Assembly: GCA_027491115.1 (NCBI GenBank)
Contig: JAIXWV010000027.1
Location: 1-64,000 of the forward strand
Length of the DNA: 64,000 nt
Direction of reading: 5' to 3'
From: Pseudomonadota bacterium
GTDB lineage: Bacteria; Bdellovibrionota; UBA1018; CAIMNF01
The notes under the pieces were generated by a model. That model saw only the letters and a program-made list of their open reading frames with translations. It had not been told where the DNA came from and did no database searches. The position numbers and the translations under genes were made by a program. Positions within the stretch are counted from its first letter, which is position 1. Each line of letters starts with the position of its first letter. Positions 42,802 through 51,469 of the stretch are shown here, piece after piece.

Positions 42802-44352
42802 TCAATTTGAAGCTTTTTGAAGTTTTGAATTCCGCTTTCCGTATCCGAAGTAAATCACAAATCCAATGGCAAGCCAGATGAAGAGACGGATCCAAGTGTC
42901 ATGGGGAAGTCCGGACATCACCCACAAGCAGGAAATTGCACCGGCAGGACCGACCAGCCAGAACAACGGGGCTTTGAATGGACGCTCGATTTCCGGATGC
43001 TTGATCCGAAGAATGACCACTCCCAGACACACCAGGACGAATGCCAAAAGGGTTCCGATCGAAACCAGCTCTCCCACGAGGCTCATCGGCATGCAACCTG
43101 AGCACAGTGCCACGAACAAAGCTGTGATGACGGTCGCTTTGTGCGGGGTTTGGAATTTCGAGTGGAGTTCGGAGAACCAGGGGAGCAGGCCGTCTTTTGC
43201 CATCGAGTAAAAGATCCGAGTCTGTCCGAGCATCAACACCAGAATCACTGAGGTGAGTCCCATCAGTGCGCCGAACTTCACCGAGAAGGCCAGAGTTTTT
43301 TGAGCACCGGTGCTCCAGCCCTTGAGTGCGACGATCCGGTCCACACCCACGGCGACGGGATCCGGTACCGCGAGTTCCTTGTAGGGCACCACACCGGTCA
43401 TCACGAGTGCCATCAGGATGTAAATGGCGGTACAGATGAACAATGAGGCGAGAATGCCGATCGGCAGGTCCCGTTGAGGGTTTTTGGCTTCCTGCGCGGT
43501 GGTGGAGACCGCATCGAAGCCGATGTAGGCGAAAAAGACCACGCCTGCCCCGGTCAATACCCCGGGCCATCCGTAACTCATGATGGATTGTCCGTTCCGG
43601 GTGGATTCAGCCATGGCCGGAACTAGGGCTGCCAGTCCGGTAGCTGCGGGATTGGCATTCCAATTGATCGCATCAATCACACCCCATCCGAGGAAGATAA
43701 AGGAGAGAATGATCGCGACCTTGATGAAGACGATGATGTTATTCAGCGAAGCACTCTCACGGATTCCCTTGTAAAGAATTGCGCCGACAAACAAGGAGAT
43801 GAAGCTGGCCGGGAGATTCCAGAACCCAGCGACGGAGGAGCCGTCTGCAAGTACCACGGACTCCCAGGGGCCTTTAGTGAAGCGCAGAACCAGATCGGTC
43901 AATTCAATTCCCAAGGTCTTGTGAAGCAATGAAATGAAGTATCCTGACCAAGCGGCGGCCACGGTCACGGCACCGAAGGCGTACTCTAGAATCAGATCCC
44001 ATCCGATGATCCATGCGATCAGCTCGCCAAGGGTAGCGTAAGAATAGGCATAGGCCGACCCTGAAACCGGTACCATGGCGGCCATTTCGGCGTAGCAGAG
44101 ACCTGCAAACGCGCACAGCACTCCCCCGATCACAAAACTGAAAACAATTCCCGGTCCGGCGTAATTTGCGGCTGCCATTCCAGTAAGTGAAAAAATCCCG
44201 GCTCCGATGATTCCACCGATTCCAAGCAGGGTCAGGTTGAGAGCACTCAAGTGACGTTTCAAACCACCGGACTGGGAGTGTTCACTCGCGTTCGGGTCAC
44301 CCGCATCTGCGATCAGTTTTTTCAGATCTTTTTTAATGAAAAGACTCGCCAT
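42802..44352 (-). CDS. APC-family amino acid permease (CAT-like)
   Basis: 516 residues with about twelve membrane helices. Family signatures are LSALNLTLLGIGGIIGAGIFSLTG at the start (GAGIF), GLCYAEMAAMVPVSGSAYAYSY, and FFAYIGFDAVSTTAQEAKNPQRDLP, as in YfnA/cationic amino acid transporters. A ribosome-binding site GGAGAAATAAAG precedes the ATG. It is divergent from a homologous permease with only 75 bases between the starts. The lexA gene follows on the same strand after 42 bases. Confidence 0.93.
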   Translation of the reverse strand: MASLFIKKDLKKLIADAGDPNASEHSQSGGLKRHLSALNLTLLGIGGIIGAGIFSLTGMAAANYAGPGIVFSFVIGGVLCAFAGLCYAEMAAMVPVSGSAYAYSYATLGELIAWIIGWDLILEYAFGAVTVAAAWSGYFISLLHKTLGIELTDLVLRFTKGPWESVVLADGSSVAGFWNLPASFISLFVGAILYKGIRESASLNNIIVFIKVAIILSFIFLGWGVIDAINWNANPAATGLAALVPAMAESTRNGQSIMSYGWPGVLTGAGVVFFAYIGFDAVSTTAQEAKNPQRDLPIGILASLFICTAIYILMALVMTGVVPYKELAVPDPVAVGVDRIVALKGWSTGAQKTLAFSVKFGALMGLTSVILVLMLGQTRIFYSMAKDGLLPWFSELHSKFQTPHKATVITALFVALCSGCMPMSLVGELVSIGTLLAFVLVCLGVVILRIKHPEIERPFKAPLFWLVGPAGAISCLWVMSGLPHDTWIRLFIWLAIGFVIYFGYGKRNSKLQKASN

Positions 44353-44427
44353 TCTTTATTTCTCCGTGGTTGTGGTCTAGACTGGGCTGCGTTCATCATT
44401 ACTGCTTCAAGGGAGTGCGTCAAGTCC

Positions 44428-46182
44428 ATGATTTGGAAATCTTTATTTCGAACCAAGCCTATCGAACGCATCTTGCGGGAGGCTGTGGAATCCCCTGAAG
44501 GACACGGGGCGCATGGAGGGGTATCCCTCCGACGGACCCTCGGGGTGGTCGATCTGACTGCTCTCGGAATTGCAGCTGTGATTGGGGCGGGGATTTTCTC
44601 CACCATCGGGACCGCCGCTTCGTCCGGTGGACCTGCCACGGTTTTTTTGTTCATCTTCACCGCCATCGCCTGTGCCTTCTCGGCTTTTTGTTATGCCGAG
44701 TTCGCATCGAGTATTCCGGTGGCCGGTTCGGCCTACACTTATGCCTATGCCACTCTCGGCGAATTGATCGCTTGGATCATTGGCTGGGACCTCCTCATGG
44801 AATACGCGATCGGAAATATTGCAGTGGGGATCTCTTGGGGTGATTATTTCGGCTCGTTCTTATCGGGTTACGGCATCCGCATCCCGGACTATCTCACTTT
44901 GGATCTCTTGACCGCCTCCCGTGGATACGAGCAGGTGAAAGCCTTGCTCGATTCCGGTGTGGGCATGGCGGATTTGGCGGGTCAGGGAGTCACTCCGACT
45001 GCTGTTCGGGCTTATCAAGCGTGGATGGATGCCCCTCGTTGGCTCGGAATTCCAGTGATCCTTCATTTCCCAGCTTTTCTAGTCACGGTATTGGTTACCG
45101 CGATTGTTTATGTTGGGATCCAGGAATCCAAGAAAGTCGCCAATGCCATGGTTCTTCTCAAAATTGGAGTGTTGGTGCTCGTGGTCGGGGTCGGTGCCTT
45201 CTATGTCCGACCAGAGAACTGGACTCCCTTCGCTCCCAACGGGGTTTCCGGGGTACTGAAGGGCGTTTCTGCGATTTTTTTCGCCTACATTGGGTTTGAT
45301 GCGATTTCCACCACTGCCGAAGAGTGCAAGAATCCGCAACGGGATTTGCCCAGGGCCATGATTTACTCACTGGTCATTTGCACCGTGCTGTACGTGCTCG
45401 TGGCCTTGGTATTGACCGGAATGGTGCGCTACGATCGCCTGGCGGTCGGTGATCCTCTGGCCTACGTGTTCGGGCCTGAGGGCGCAGGGGTGAACTGGAT
45501 CTCTGGAATCATTTCAGTGAGCGCCATTGTGGCCTTGTTCACCGTGCTCCTCGTGTTCCAGCTTGGCCAACCCCGGATCTGGATGGCCATGAGTCGAGAC
45601 GGGTTGCTTCCTCCCATTTTTTCGGCGATTCATCCGCGTTTCCAAACCCCATGGTTCTCTACCCTGATGACCGGGGTCATCGTAGCGGTCCCTTGCATGT
45701 TCATGAATCTGACCGAGGTGACGGATCTGACCTCGATCGGGACCTTGTCGGCTTTTGTATTGGTTTGCGCAGGCGTGCTCCGCCTGGATCCCCATCGACC
45801 CAAGGTCCCCGGACGGTTTTATACGCCCTACATCAATTCAAAATGGATCTTTCCGGGACTGGTGTTCATGACGGGCATTGCATGTTGGATCTGGAATCGC
45901 GACGGAATCCTGGAATTCCTCTCAAATAATGGACAATGGGAGGTGTTCAAACACCGGATTCCCATGATGGCATTCGTCATCTCCTTAGTTTGGCTGTCTT
46001 TCCAAGCTTATAGGAAGTCCTGGTCGCTCATCCCCTTGTTGGGATTGTCGAGTTGTGCTTATCTGATGACAGAGCTCGGATGGATCAATTGGGTCCGTTT
46101 CGGAATTTGGATGGTGATCGGTCTGTCGATTTATTTTTTGTACGGATACCGGCACTCGAAGTGGAAAGGTGAGTCACCATGA
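44428..46182 (+). CDS. APC-family amino acid permease, paralogue
   Basis: 584 residues from ATG 44428 (the frame is open back to 44251, inside the divergent gene). Same signatures as its neighbour: LTALGIAAVIGAGIFSTIG, FCYAEFASSIPVAGSAYTYAY, FFAYIGFDAISTTAEECKNPQRDLP. It is longer, with an insertion after helix 5 (about residues 150-205, including YEQVKALLDSG) and extra C-terminal helices. It starts a likely operon: the 57-residue membrane protein overlaps its stop (ATGA), then MoxR, VWA and the ferritin/ATP-grasp protein follow. Confidence 0.92.
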   Translation: MIWKSLFRTKPIERILREAVESPEGHGAHGGVSLRRTLGVVDLTALGIAAVIGAGIFSTIGTAASSGGPATVFLFIFTAIACAFSAFCYAEFASSIPVAGSAYTYAYATLGELIAWIIGWDLLMEYAIGNIAVGISWGDYFGSFLSGYGIRIPDYLTLDLLTASRGYEQVKALLDSGVGMADLAGQGVTPTAVRAYQAWMDAPRWLGIPVILHFPAFLVTVLVTAIVYVGIQESKKVANAMVLLKIGVLVLVVGVGAFYVRPENWTPFAPNGVSGVLKGVSAIFFAYIGFDAISTTAEECKNPQRDLPRAMIYSLVICTVLYVLVALVLTGMVRYDRLAVGDPLAYVFGPEGAGVNWISGIISVSAIVALFTVLLVFQLGQPRIWMAMSRDGLLPPIFSAIHPRFQTPWFSTLMTGVIVAVPCMFMNLTEVTDLTSIGTLSAFVLVCAGVLRLDPHRPKVPGRFYTPYINSKWIFPGLVFMTGIACWIWNRDGILEFLSNNGQWEVFKHRIPMMAFVISLVWLSFQAYRKSWSLIPLLGLSSCAYLMTELGWINWVRFGIWMVIGLSIYFLYGYRHSKWKGESP

Positions 46183-46352
46183 ATCAAGAAAAACCTGCTG
46201 AACCACAAAGCCATGTACAGGGATCGAACACCGATTCCTTTAATGTTCCCGTTAAAAAGAGCCCTCTGTTCCTTTTTGCTTTGCTCCAGATCCCCATCCT
46301 GATCTTGATGGTTCTGATGATCTGGTTCATGTATCAGACCCAATCTAGCTGA
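46179..46352 (+). CDS. 57-residue single-pass membrane protein
   Basis: The ATG overlaps the permease stop by 4 bases (ATGA). The product has a polar N-terminal half (about 34 residues, ending NVPVKKSP), one strongly hydrophobic helix (LFLFALLQIPILILMVLMIW) and a short tail (FMYQTQSS). It is probably a small partner of the permease or a membrane tether. It falls below common length cutoffs for gene calling. The MoxR gene begins 10 bases after its stop. Confidence 0.7.
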   Translation: MNQEKPAEPQSHVQGSNTDSFNVPVKKSPLFLFALLQIPILILMVLMIWFMYQTQSS

Positions 46353-46362
46353 GGAGTTCGTG

Positions 46363-47199
46363 ATGAAGTTGATCGGACGGACCGTTGAAAAGAGGAGGAT
46401 GGAGGCCCTGATCCGGGCTGGTCGTCACCTCTTGCTCGAGGGGTCCGTGGGGACCGGCAAGACCACACTCGCCCTCGAAGTCTCGAAGGCACTGGGCCGG
46501 CCTGTGTTCCGTGTCGACGGTGACGGACGTTACACCGAGCAAAAGTTGGTGGGCTCGTTCGACCCGAAGTTGGTGCTCGAGCGCGGATTTGTCCGTGAAA
46601 GTTTTTTACCCGGTCCGCTCTTCCAAGCCATGGAGGAGGGCGGGATTCTTCTGATGAACGAGCTGAATCGTATGCCCGAGATGGTTCAGAACGTCCTCCT
46701 TCCGGCCCTGGACGAGGGCTTGCTCCAAATTCCGGTACTCGGTGCGATCCGTGCGACATCCGGTTTCGCGGTGATCGCCACCCAGAATCCGCGGGAGTTT
46801 GTCGGGACCTCTGCACTTTCTGAAGCCTTGCTCGACCGTCTGGAGTGGGTAGGGCTCGCTCCGATGAGCGAGGATGAAGAGCGTTTGATCGTCTCCGAGC
46901 ACCTGGGTGCCTCCGCTCCTTCGGGGCTGGTTCCCGAATCTGTCGCCTTGATCCGGATGACCCGGAGTCATGCGCGGGTGAAGCGCGGAGCCTCGGTGCG
47001 CGCCTCGATCACCTTGGCGCGGGTGGTGGCCTCCACCGGAGTCGCTTCCATCGAGGATCCCGAATTCGTCGCAGCTGCAAAGTCGGTATTGGCTAACCGG
47101 ATCGAGCTTCAAAGTGGGAAGTTTTCGAGTCTTCCCTATTCCGAGCTTCTGGATGAACTGCTTCAGGAACTGTTGGACGCCTTAAAAAAAAAATCCTGA
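46363..47199 (+). CDS. MoxR-type AAA+ ATPase
   Basis: 278 residues from ATG 46363 behind GAGGAG (GTG at 46360 is the alternative). Walker A GSVGTGKTTLA (about 28-38), GSFDPKLVLERGFVRESFLPGPLF (the MoxR insert before Walker B), then GGILLMNELNRMPE, sensor TQNPREF and LLDRLEW. The Walker B position usually reads DE in this family; here it is Asn-Glu, which may slow or alter hydrolysis. MoxR ATPases act as chaperones with VWA proteins to mature or insert cofactors into partners. The gene ends in a run of ten A. Confidence 0.88.
   Translation: MKLIGRTVEKRRMEALIRAGRHLLLEGSVGTGKTTLALEVSKALGRPVFRVDGDGRYTEQKLVGSFDPKLVLERGFVRESFLPGPLFQAMEEGGILLMNELNRMPEMVQNVLLPALDEGLLQIPVLGAIRATSGFAVIATQNPREFVGTSALSEALLDRLEWVGLAPMSEDEERLIVSEHLGASAPSGLVPESVALIRMTRSHARVKRGASVRASITLARVVASTGVASIEDPEFVAAAKSVLANRIELQSGKFSSLPYSELLDELLQELLDALKKKS
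47184..47193 (+). other. A10 slippery run at the MoxR/VWA junction
   Basis: Ten A end the MoxR frame (Lys-Lys-Lys-Ser-stop). A -1 shift here enters a frame with no stop that reads straight through the gap into the VWA frame. A partly paired hairpin (47211-47229) follows. Frameshifting or transcript slippage could make a MoxR-VWA fusion. Confidence 0.45.
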
Positions 47200-47240
47200 T
47201 TCGGAGACCCCAGGGACCTCAGGCTCCTGACGGAGTTTTG

Positions 47241-48134
47241 GTGTTCCAGTCGGAATCCTCGGTGGATGACGATGATGATTCAAGCCAGAGTGCGGACGAG
47301 ACCGGAGGACGGCACACGGGACAGAAAGATGACTGGGACTTGGCCATCCGGTTCCGTGACATCCAAAGATACGGCTACCTCGACCCGAAAGAGAAACGGG
47401 ATCTGGGCGAGAAAGCCGTACGGTCCGTGATTGAGCGGGCCCGTCAGAGTCTCGGGCCGGTCCAGAAACCTTACCGGTACCAATGCATGAACTCTCTTGA
47501 GGTGGCCGGTTTGCAAGGGCGAAACGTTCAGGTCGAGCTCGATGTTGAGGAAACCTTGCTGGAGCAGATCGGCTTAGCCGGTCGCGAGGCGCTGCCCCGG
47601 TATCAGGTCCGGATGGAGAAAGAGCACGGATTGGTTTTATTGCTCGACACATCTTTATCGATGAAAGGTGAGAAACTCGCGCTCCTTGGGGTCACGGTCG
47701 CAGCGGCCTGCGAAAGCGTTCCTGCCGAAGCCCTGTGTGTGCTGGGATTCGACTCTGAGATTCATGTGATTAAAGATTTCGAAGAAACTGTGAGTCTCGA
47801 GGATGCGGTGGGGAGGACACTGTCGATTCCTCCCGGTGGATTCACCCACATCGAACTCGGACTCCGTGAGGCTCGCAAACGGATTGAAAACAGTAAGCAT
47901 CCGCGCGCGAGGGTGATCCTGGTCAGTGACGGGCGTTACACCGAGGGAGCGCATCCGCTCGACGAGGCCCGGATGTTGGGTGTGGTGTTTCCGGTGAAAA
48001 TCGGAAAGGATCCGGGCGGACGGACGGTCATGAAGGAACTCGGGGATTCGGGAATCGGACGTTTTTCAGAAGTGAGAGAGATGACTGAACTTCCCCGGTT
48101 TTTGCTACGTGCGGTCAGGGATTGGGTGAGATGA
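47241..48134 (+). CDS. VWA-domain protein, MoxR partner
   Basis: 297 residues from GTG 47241 (CGGAG upstream; TTG at 47238 also in frame). A very acidic leader (SSVDDDDDSS) and a helical region precede a von Willebrand A domain from about 130. The metal site is complete: LLDTSLSMKG (DxSxS), Thr in GGFTHIELG and Asp in LVSDGR. MoxR-VWA pairs assist metalloenzyme or complex assembly. It is followed one base later by the ferritin-like/ATP-grasp gene. Confidence 0.88.
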   Translation: MFQSESSVDDDDDSSQSADETGGRHTGQKDDWDLAIRFRDIQRYGYLDPKEKRDLGEKAVRSVIERARQSLGPVQKPYRYQCMNSLEVAGLQGRNVQVELDVEETLLEQIGLAGREALPRYQVRMEKEHGLVLLLDTSLSMKGEKLALLGVTVAAACESVPAEALCVLGFDSEIHVIKDFEETVSLEDAVGRTLSIPPGGFTHIELGLREARKRIENSKHPRARVILVSDGRYTEGAHPLDEARMLGVVFPVKIGKDPGGRTVMKELGDSGIGRFSEVREMTELPRFLLRAVRDWVR

Positions 48135-48135
48135 C

Positions 48136-50100
48136 ATGGAAAGGGGTGATGAAATCCTGCTCAGAATCCTCCGTGGTGGATCACTAGCCGATAAATTGTC
48201 CGGGACCGGGCTGCGGTTCCAGGAGATCGACTGGGGGCGCGGCAACTGGAGTCCGGGTTCGATTCCCGAGGTCCCATCCCGGGATGGATTGACTGGCGGA
48301 GGCTCCGGTCAGGAGTCAGGTTTCCCGAGACCTTCGGAGCTCCGAAAATCTCCGGCTGCAAGGGGACGCTTGCTTCATTATTTCGCCAATCACGAATTGC
48401 TCGCGATCGAGACGATGGCGCTCACACTGCTCAAATTCCCCGAAGCCCCCGAAGAGTTCCGACAGGGATTGTTCCGGACCCTTCAGGACGAACAAAGGCA
48501 CCTCCGGTCCTACCTGGATCGGATGGAAGCCTACGGAGTCGGACTCGGATCGGTTCCATTGAACCTGTATTTCTGGCAATCCCTGAAATCGGTCCGGACT
48601 CCGCTCGAATTTGTGGCGGGAATGAGCCTCACTTTCGAGCAGGCCAATCTAGATTTTGCACACGAGTTTTCAGTTTTTTTCGAAGAGGAACTCGGAGACG
48701 ACAGTACGGCGAAATTGCTCCGTGAGGTCCATGACGATGAAGTGCGCCATGTGGCTCACGGATGGAAGTGGTTTCAACGCTGGAAGAACCCGCAAGCCGG
48801 ATCGGACTATGAGGCCTACCAGGAGGCGCTCCGGTTTCCGTTGACTCCGAGACGAGCCCGTGGAACGCGGCTCTTTTCGATGAATTCGCGATCACAAGCA
48901 GGGTTAGACGCTGATTTCATCCGGGAAATGAAAGTGGCCGGTGGATCCCGTGGACAGATTCCGGACTTACTCCGATTCAATCCCGGCTGTGAGTGGGAAT
49001 GTTCGGGGGGGAGAATCAGCCCTGCGATGGAAAAGAAGATCGCGGATTTCGAACCCTTGCTCGCCTGGCTCGGGAAAGAGGAAGATGTGATCCTTTCCGG
49101 TTCTAAGCCTGATTTGTCGTTTCTGGAACAGGTCCACTCGATTCGAGGGTTTCTTCCGGAGTGGGTTTCTGAGGTCAGACACCTCGAGAGGGTGCCGATG
49201 TTCCGGAATTTCCGACCGTGGGGGCATTCGCCATCCACTTTCAATTTATTGGATCAACTGGGCTCTAAATTCCAGTTTTCTCCAAGGTTCGAACGGGACT
49301 GTCTCAAGGATTTTTACTCAAAAAGTTTTTGGAAGCGTGAGCTCGACACTCCGGGTGGGGTGATCCGTACGGAAGAGGATCTCGCCTCGTGGCGGGCGAA
49401 GTCCAGTGCCACGACCGGAGAGTGGATCTTGAAGAGCGAAACAGGACTGAGCGGAAGGGGGCACCAACGGTTGGTCGATCCGTCCCTTGAGCAGCTCCGG
49501 AACCGTCTCCAGCGGAGCGGTCCCTTCGTGATCGAGCCATTTTATGAAAAAATTAACGACTTCTCCGTCCAGTACGAGTGGACGGAGTCGGGAGAACTCA
49601 AGGTTGGGGAGCCCAGAATTTTTTTCACCGATGAGCAACGGTTTTCCTATCTCGGGAGCTGCTTGGGTTCAAAAGGCCTTGCCGAGGAACAGGTGCTCGA
49701 CCGGATTCTCGCCGTTGAGTCTCAATGGCGTCCGGAACACATTCGGGTCGCGGAGATCCTGAGGTCCAAGGGCTTTCATGGAAACTTCGGAATCGATTGC
49801 ATGTGGTCTAAGTTTGATGGAGAGGGTCGTGTGATTCCGGTCATCGAGGTCAATGTCCGGACCACGATGGGAAGAGTCGCCATCGAGATCGAGCGGGCCC
49901 TACGCAGGCGCTTCGGTAGGGCTGACGGCTATTGGTGGTTGGCCACAGAGGCTGACTTGACCCGTGCTGGAGTCTCGGGGTTCACCGGTCTGGAAAAGAA
50001 ACTGAAAGAGCAATTTGGTGATCGCCTAGTTCCCACCACGCCTGCAACTCAGGCCAAATCCACCTGGAGCTACGCACTTCTGGGTCCTGAAAGGCCTTAG
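48136..50100 (+). CDS. Ferritin-like (DUF455) and ATP-grasp fusion protein
   Basis: 654 residues. Residues about 75-230 form a DUF455-type ferritin-like bundle with carboxylate/His ligands: NHELLAIETMAL (Glu87, Glu92), DEQRHLRSYL (Glu119, His122), LTFEQANLDFAHEF (Glu168) and HDDEVRHVAHGW (Glu202, His205). Residues about 420-625 have ATP-grasp features: GEWILKSETGLSGRGHQRL, FVIEPFYEKINDFSVQYEW, GNFGIDCMW and VIPVIEVNVRTTMGR with the metal-binding Glu-x-Asn. The first half likely oxidises or binds metal; the second ligates a carboxylate to an amine or thiol. Joined in one chain and coupled to MoxR-VWA, it suggests a peptide-type modification pathway. Function is inferred. Confidence 0.75.
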   Translation: MERGDEILLRILRGGSLADKLSGTGLRFQEIDWGRGNWSPGSIPEVPSRDGLTGGGSGQESGFPRPSELRKSPAARGRLLHYFANHELLAIETMALTLLKFPEAPEEFRQGLFRTLQDEQRHLRSYLDRMEAYGVGLGSVPLNLYFWQSLKSVRTPLEFVAGMSLTFEQANLDFAHEFSVFFEEELGDDSTAKLLREVHDDEVRHVAHGWKWFQRWKNPQAGSDYEAYQEALRFPLTPRRARGTRLFSMNSRSQAGLDADFIREMKVAGGSRGQIPDLLRFNPGCEWECSGGRISPAMEKKIADFEPLLAWLGKEEDVILSGSKPDLSFLEQVHSIRGFLPEWVSEVRHLERVPMFRNFRPWGHSPSTFNLLDQLGSKFQFSPRFERDCLKDFYSKSFWKRELDTPGGVIRTEEDLASWRAKSSATTGEWILKSETGLSGRGHQRLVDPSLEQLRNRLQRSGPFVIEPFYEKINDFSVQYEWTESGELKVGEPRIFFTDEQRFSYLGSCLGSKGLAEEQVLDRILAVESQWRPEHIRVAEILRSKGFHGNFGIDCMWSKFDGEGRVIPVIEVNVRTTMGRVAIEIERALRRRFGRADGYWWLATEADLTRAGVSGFTGLEKKLKEQFGDRLVPTTPATQAKSTWSYALLGPERP

Positions 50101-50840
50101 GAAGCGTTTTCTTCGGGCTTCAGGGCCGCGTAAATCCGGTGGACGTCATCGTGATCGTCAATCTCTGAGAGAAATTCTCCGACTTCCTTCATCTGCTCCG
50201 AAGTGAGATCCACCTGGTTCTTGGCAAGATAACTGAGCTCGGAGTTGAGTACGTTCCAGCCCAAGGCACTAAGTGTCTTGCTGACAGCGTCGAGATCGGT
50301 CATGGCGCAGAGAAAGCGTGCGAGTGTGCCACCTGTAGGCTGGCCTTCTCCTGGCTTGATCACTGAGACCTCGTCCGCTCCTGCTTCGATGGCAGCAGTT
50401 TCGGCGTCTTGGCCTGCATCGGTGTGGTGAGCTTCGACCACACCCTTCCGATCGAACATCCATGCAACTGACCCAGCCGAGCCGAGCTGACCCTTACGGA
50501 ACTTCACACGCATGTCGGCTGCTGTTCGATTACGGTTTTCGGTCAGACACTCGACGATCAAGGGGACTTGATGGGGAGCGAATCCCTCGTAAAGTATGGT
50601 TTCATAGACGATGGGGTCATCGAGGAGTCCAGCACCGCGCTTGATGGCACGCTCGATGGTATCTCTCGGAACCGAAGCTTTTCTTGCGTCTTCGATCGCA
50701 CCGCGCAGGCGGAAATTCGACGCAGGGTCCGCTCCTCCGAGCTTCGCCGCAACGATCAATTCCTTGGTCAACTTTCCGATGACGGCGCCCTTTTTGGCTG
50801 CCGCAGCCGCTTTGAGCGGCGCTTTCCATTGTGCTCCCAT
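50097..50840 (-). CDS. YebC/PmpR-family protein
   Basis: 247 residues from ATG 50840 (MGAQWKAPLKAAAAAKKGAV), preceded by AAGGGAGGAC; the frame opens at 50894. Conserved parts are ASNFRLRGAIEDARKASVPRD, IERAIKRGAG, YEGFAPHQVPLIVECLTENRNRTAADMRV and the acidic loop with YAAL near the end. The family was first described as DNA-binding regulators, and some members are translation factors that relieve stalling at proline stretches. It overlaps the convergent ATP-grasp gene by 4 bases. Confidence 0.92.
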   Translation of the reverse strand: MGAQWKAPLKAAAAAKKGAVIGKLTKELIVAAKLGGADPASNFRLRGAIEDARKASVPRDTIERAIKRGAGLLDDPIVYETILYEGFAPHQVPLIVECLTENRNRTAADMRVKFRKGQLGSAGSVAWMFDRKGVVEAHHTDAGQDAETAAIEAGADEVSVIKPGEGQPTGGTLARFLCAMTDLDAVSKTLSALGWNVLNSELSYLAKNQVDLTSEQMKEVGEFLSEIDDHDDVHRIYAALKPEENAS

Positions 50841-50890
50841 GTCCTCCCTTATCTCAGAGTCGAGAAGAAAACGCAAAGTATGCGCAAAGA

Positions 50891-51466
50891 TCAAATGGGT
50901 TCTTGTCTAAGTGCGAGGAACCTGAAAGTCCTGAATTGGGCAAGTCCGGCGGTGTACATGATCTTCCGGAGGGTATCGTAAAGCACCTTTTGATCAGCTT
51001 GAATCGCAAGCACTCCATCGAAAGGGATCGGATTGCCAGATGAATCCCTTAAGGGGAGGCGTTTGTTGTTTTCCTCGGCTGTCTGGCGCGCCTTGGTCAA
51101 AGCATCGAAGAGCTTCCAGATCTTCATATTGCCCTCGGTCAAGTCCTCAGATGCGAATGCATAGGCTGCCGACTCCGGCGATTCAGGTGATATGGGTACG
51201 AAACTCACAACGGTTTTACCGTCAAAGGTGATCCCGGCGGGAGTCACGATCAGGTGGAGGCTGTCGCGGGGGACGTCCTGGCTTTTTGAGTAGGGGAGTT
51301 TGATGCCCTTGATGGTGGTGAAGGAGTTGGTGCTGGTGCTGTAGCTCTTCAGGAGGAACACCAGAATGATGACGAGAATGTCCATCATCGAGGTGAGTTG
51401 GAGGTCGAAGTCACGGTGGATGTTCCGGCGAGTGCGACGATTACGGATCGATTTTCTGATCGACAT
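50891..51466 (-). CDS. TolR/ExbD-family motor protein (second copy)
   Basis: 191 residues. A basic N-terminus and one membrane helix, FDLQLTSMMDILVIILVFLLKSY, with the ion-path Asp in MMDIL. The periplasmic part (LHLIVTPAGITFDGKTVVSF, VLAIQADQKVLYDTLRKIMYTAG) is the TolR/ExbD fold, here with an insertion of about 50 residues. It follows the first TolR copy by 3 bases. A TolQ with two TolR proteins is the composition of the myxobacterial AglR-AglQ-AglS gliding motor. Confidence 0.87.
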   Translation of the reverse strand: MSIRKSIRNRRTRRNIHRDFDLQLTSMMDILVIILVFLLKSYSTSTNSFTTIKGIKLPYSKSQDVPRDSLHLIVTPAGITFDGKTVVSFVPISPESPESAAYAFASEDLTEGNMKIWKLFDALTKARQTAEENNKRLPLRDSSGNPIPFDGVLAIQADQKVLYDTLRKIMYTAGLAQFRTFRFLALRQEPI

Positions 51467-51469
51467 GCC

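Noticed and set aside
42800-42812. CTTCAA-T-TTGAAG palindrome near lexA as an operator
   Set aside because: It falls in the last codons of the APC permease and is explained by the Ala-Ser-Asn codons; the GTTC box in the gap is a better operator.
44251-44427. Extended start for the second APC permease
   Set aside because: It overlaps the divergent permease coding region and the extra residues are not like a permease N-terminus.
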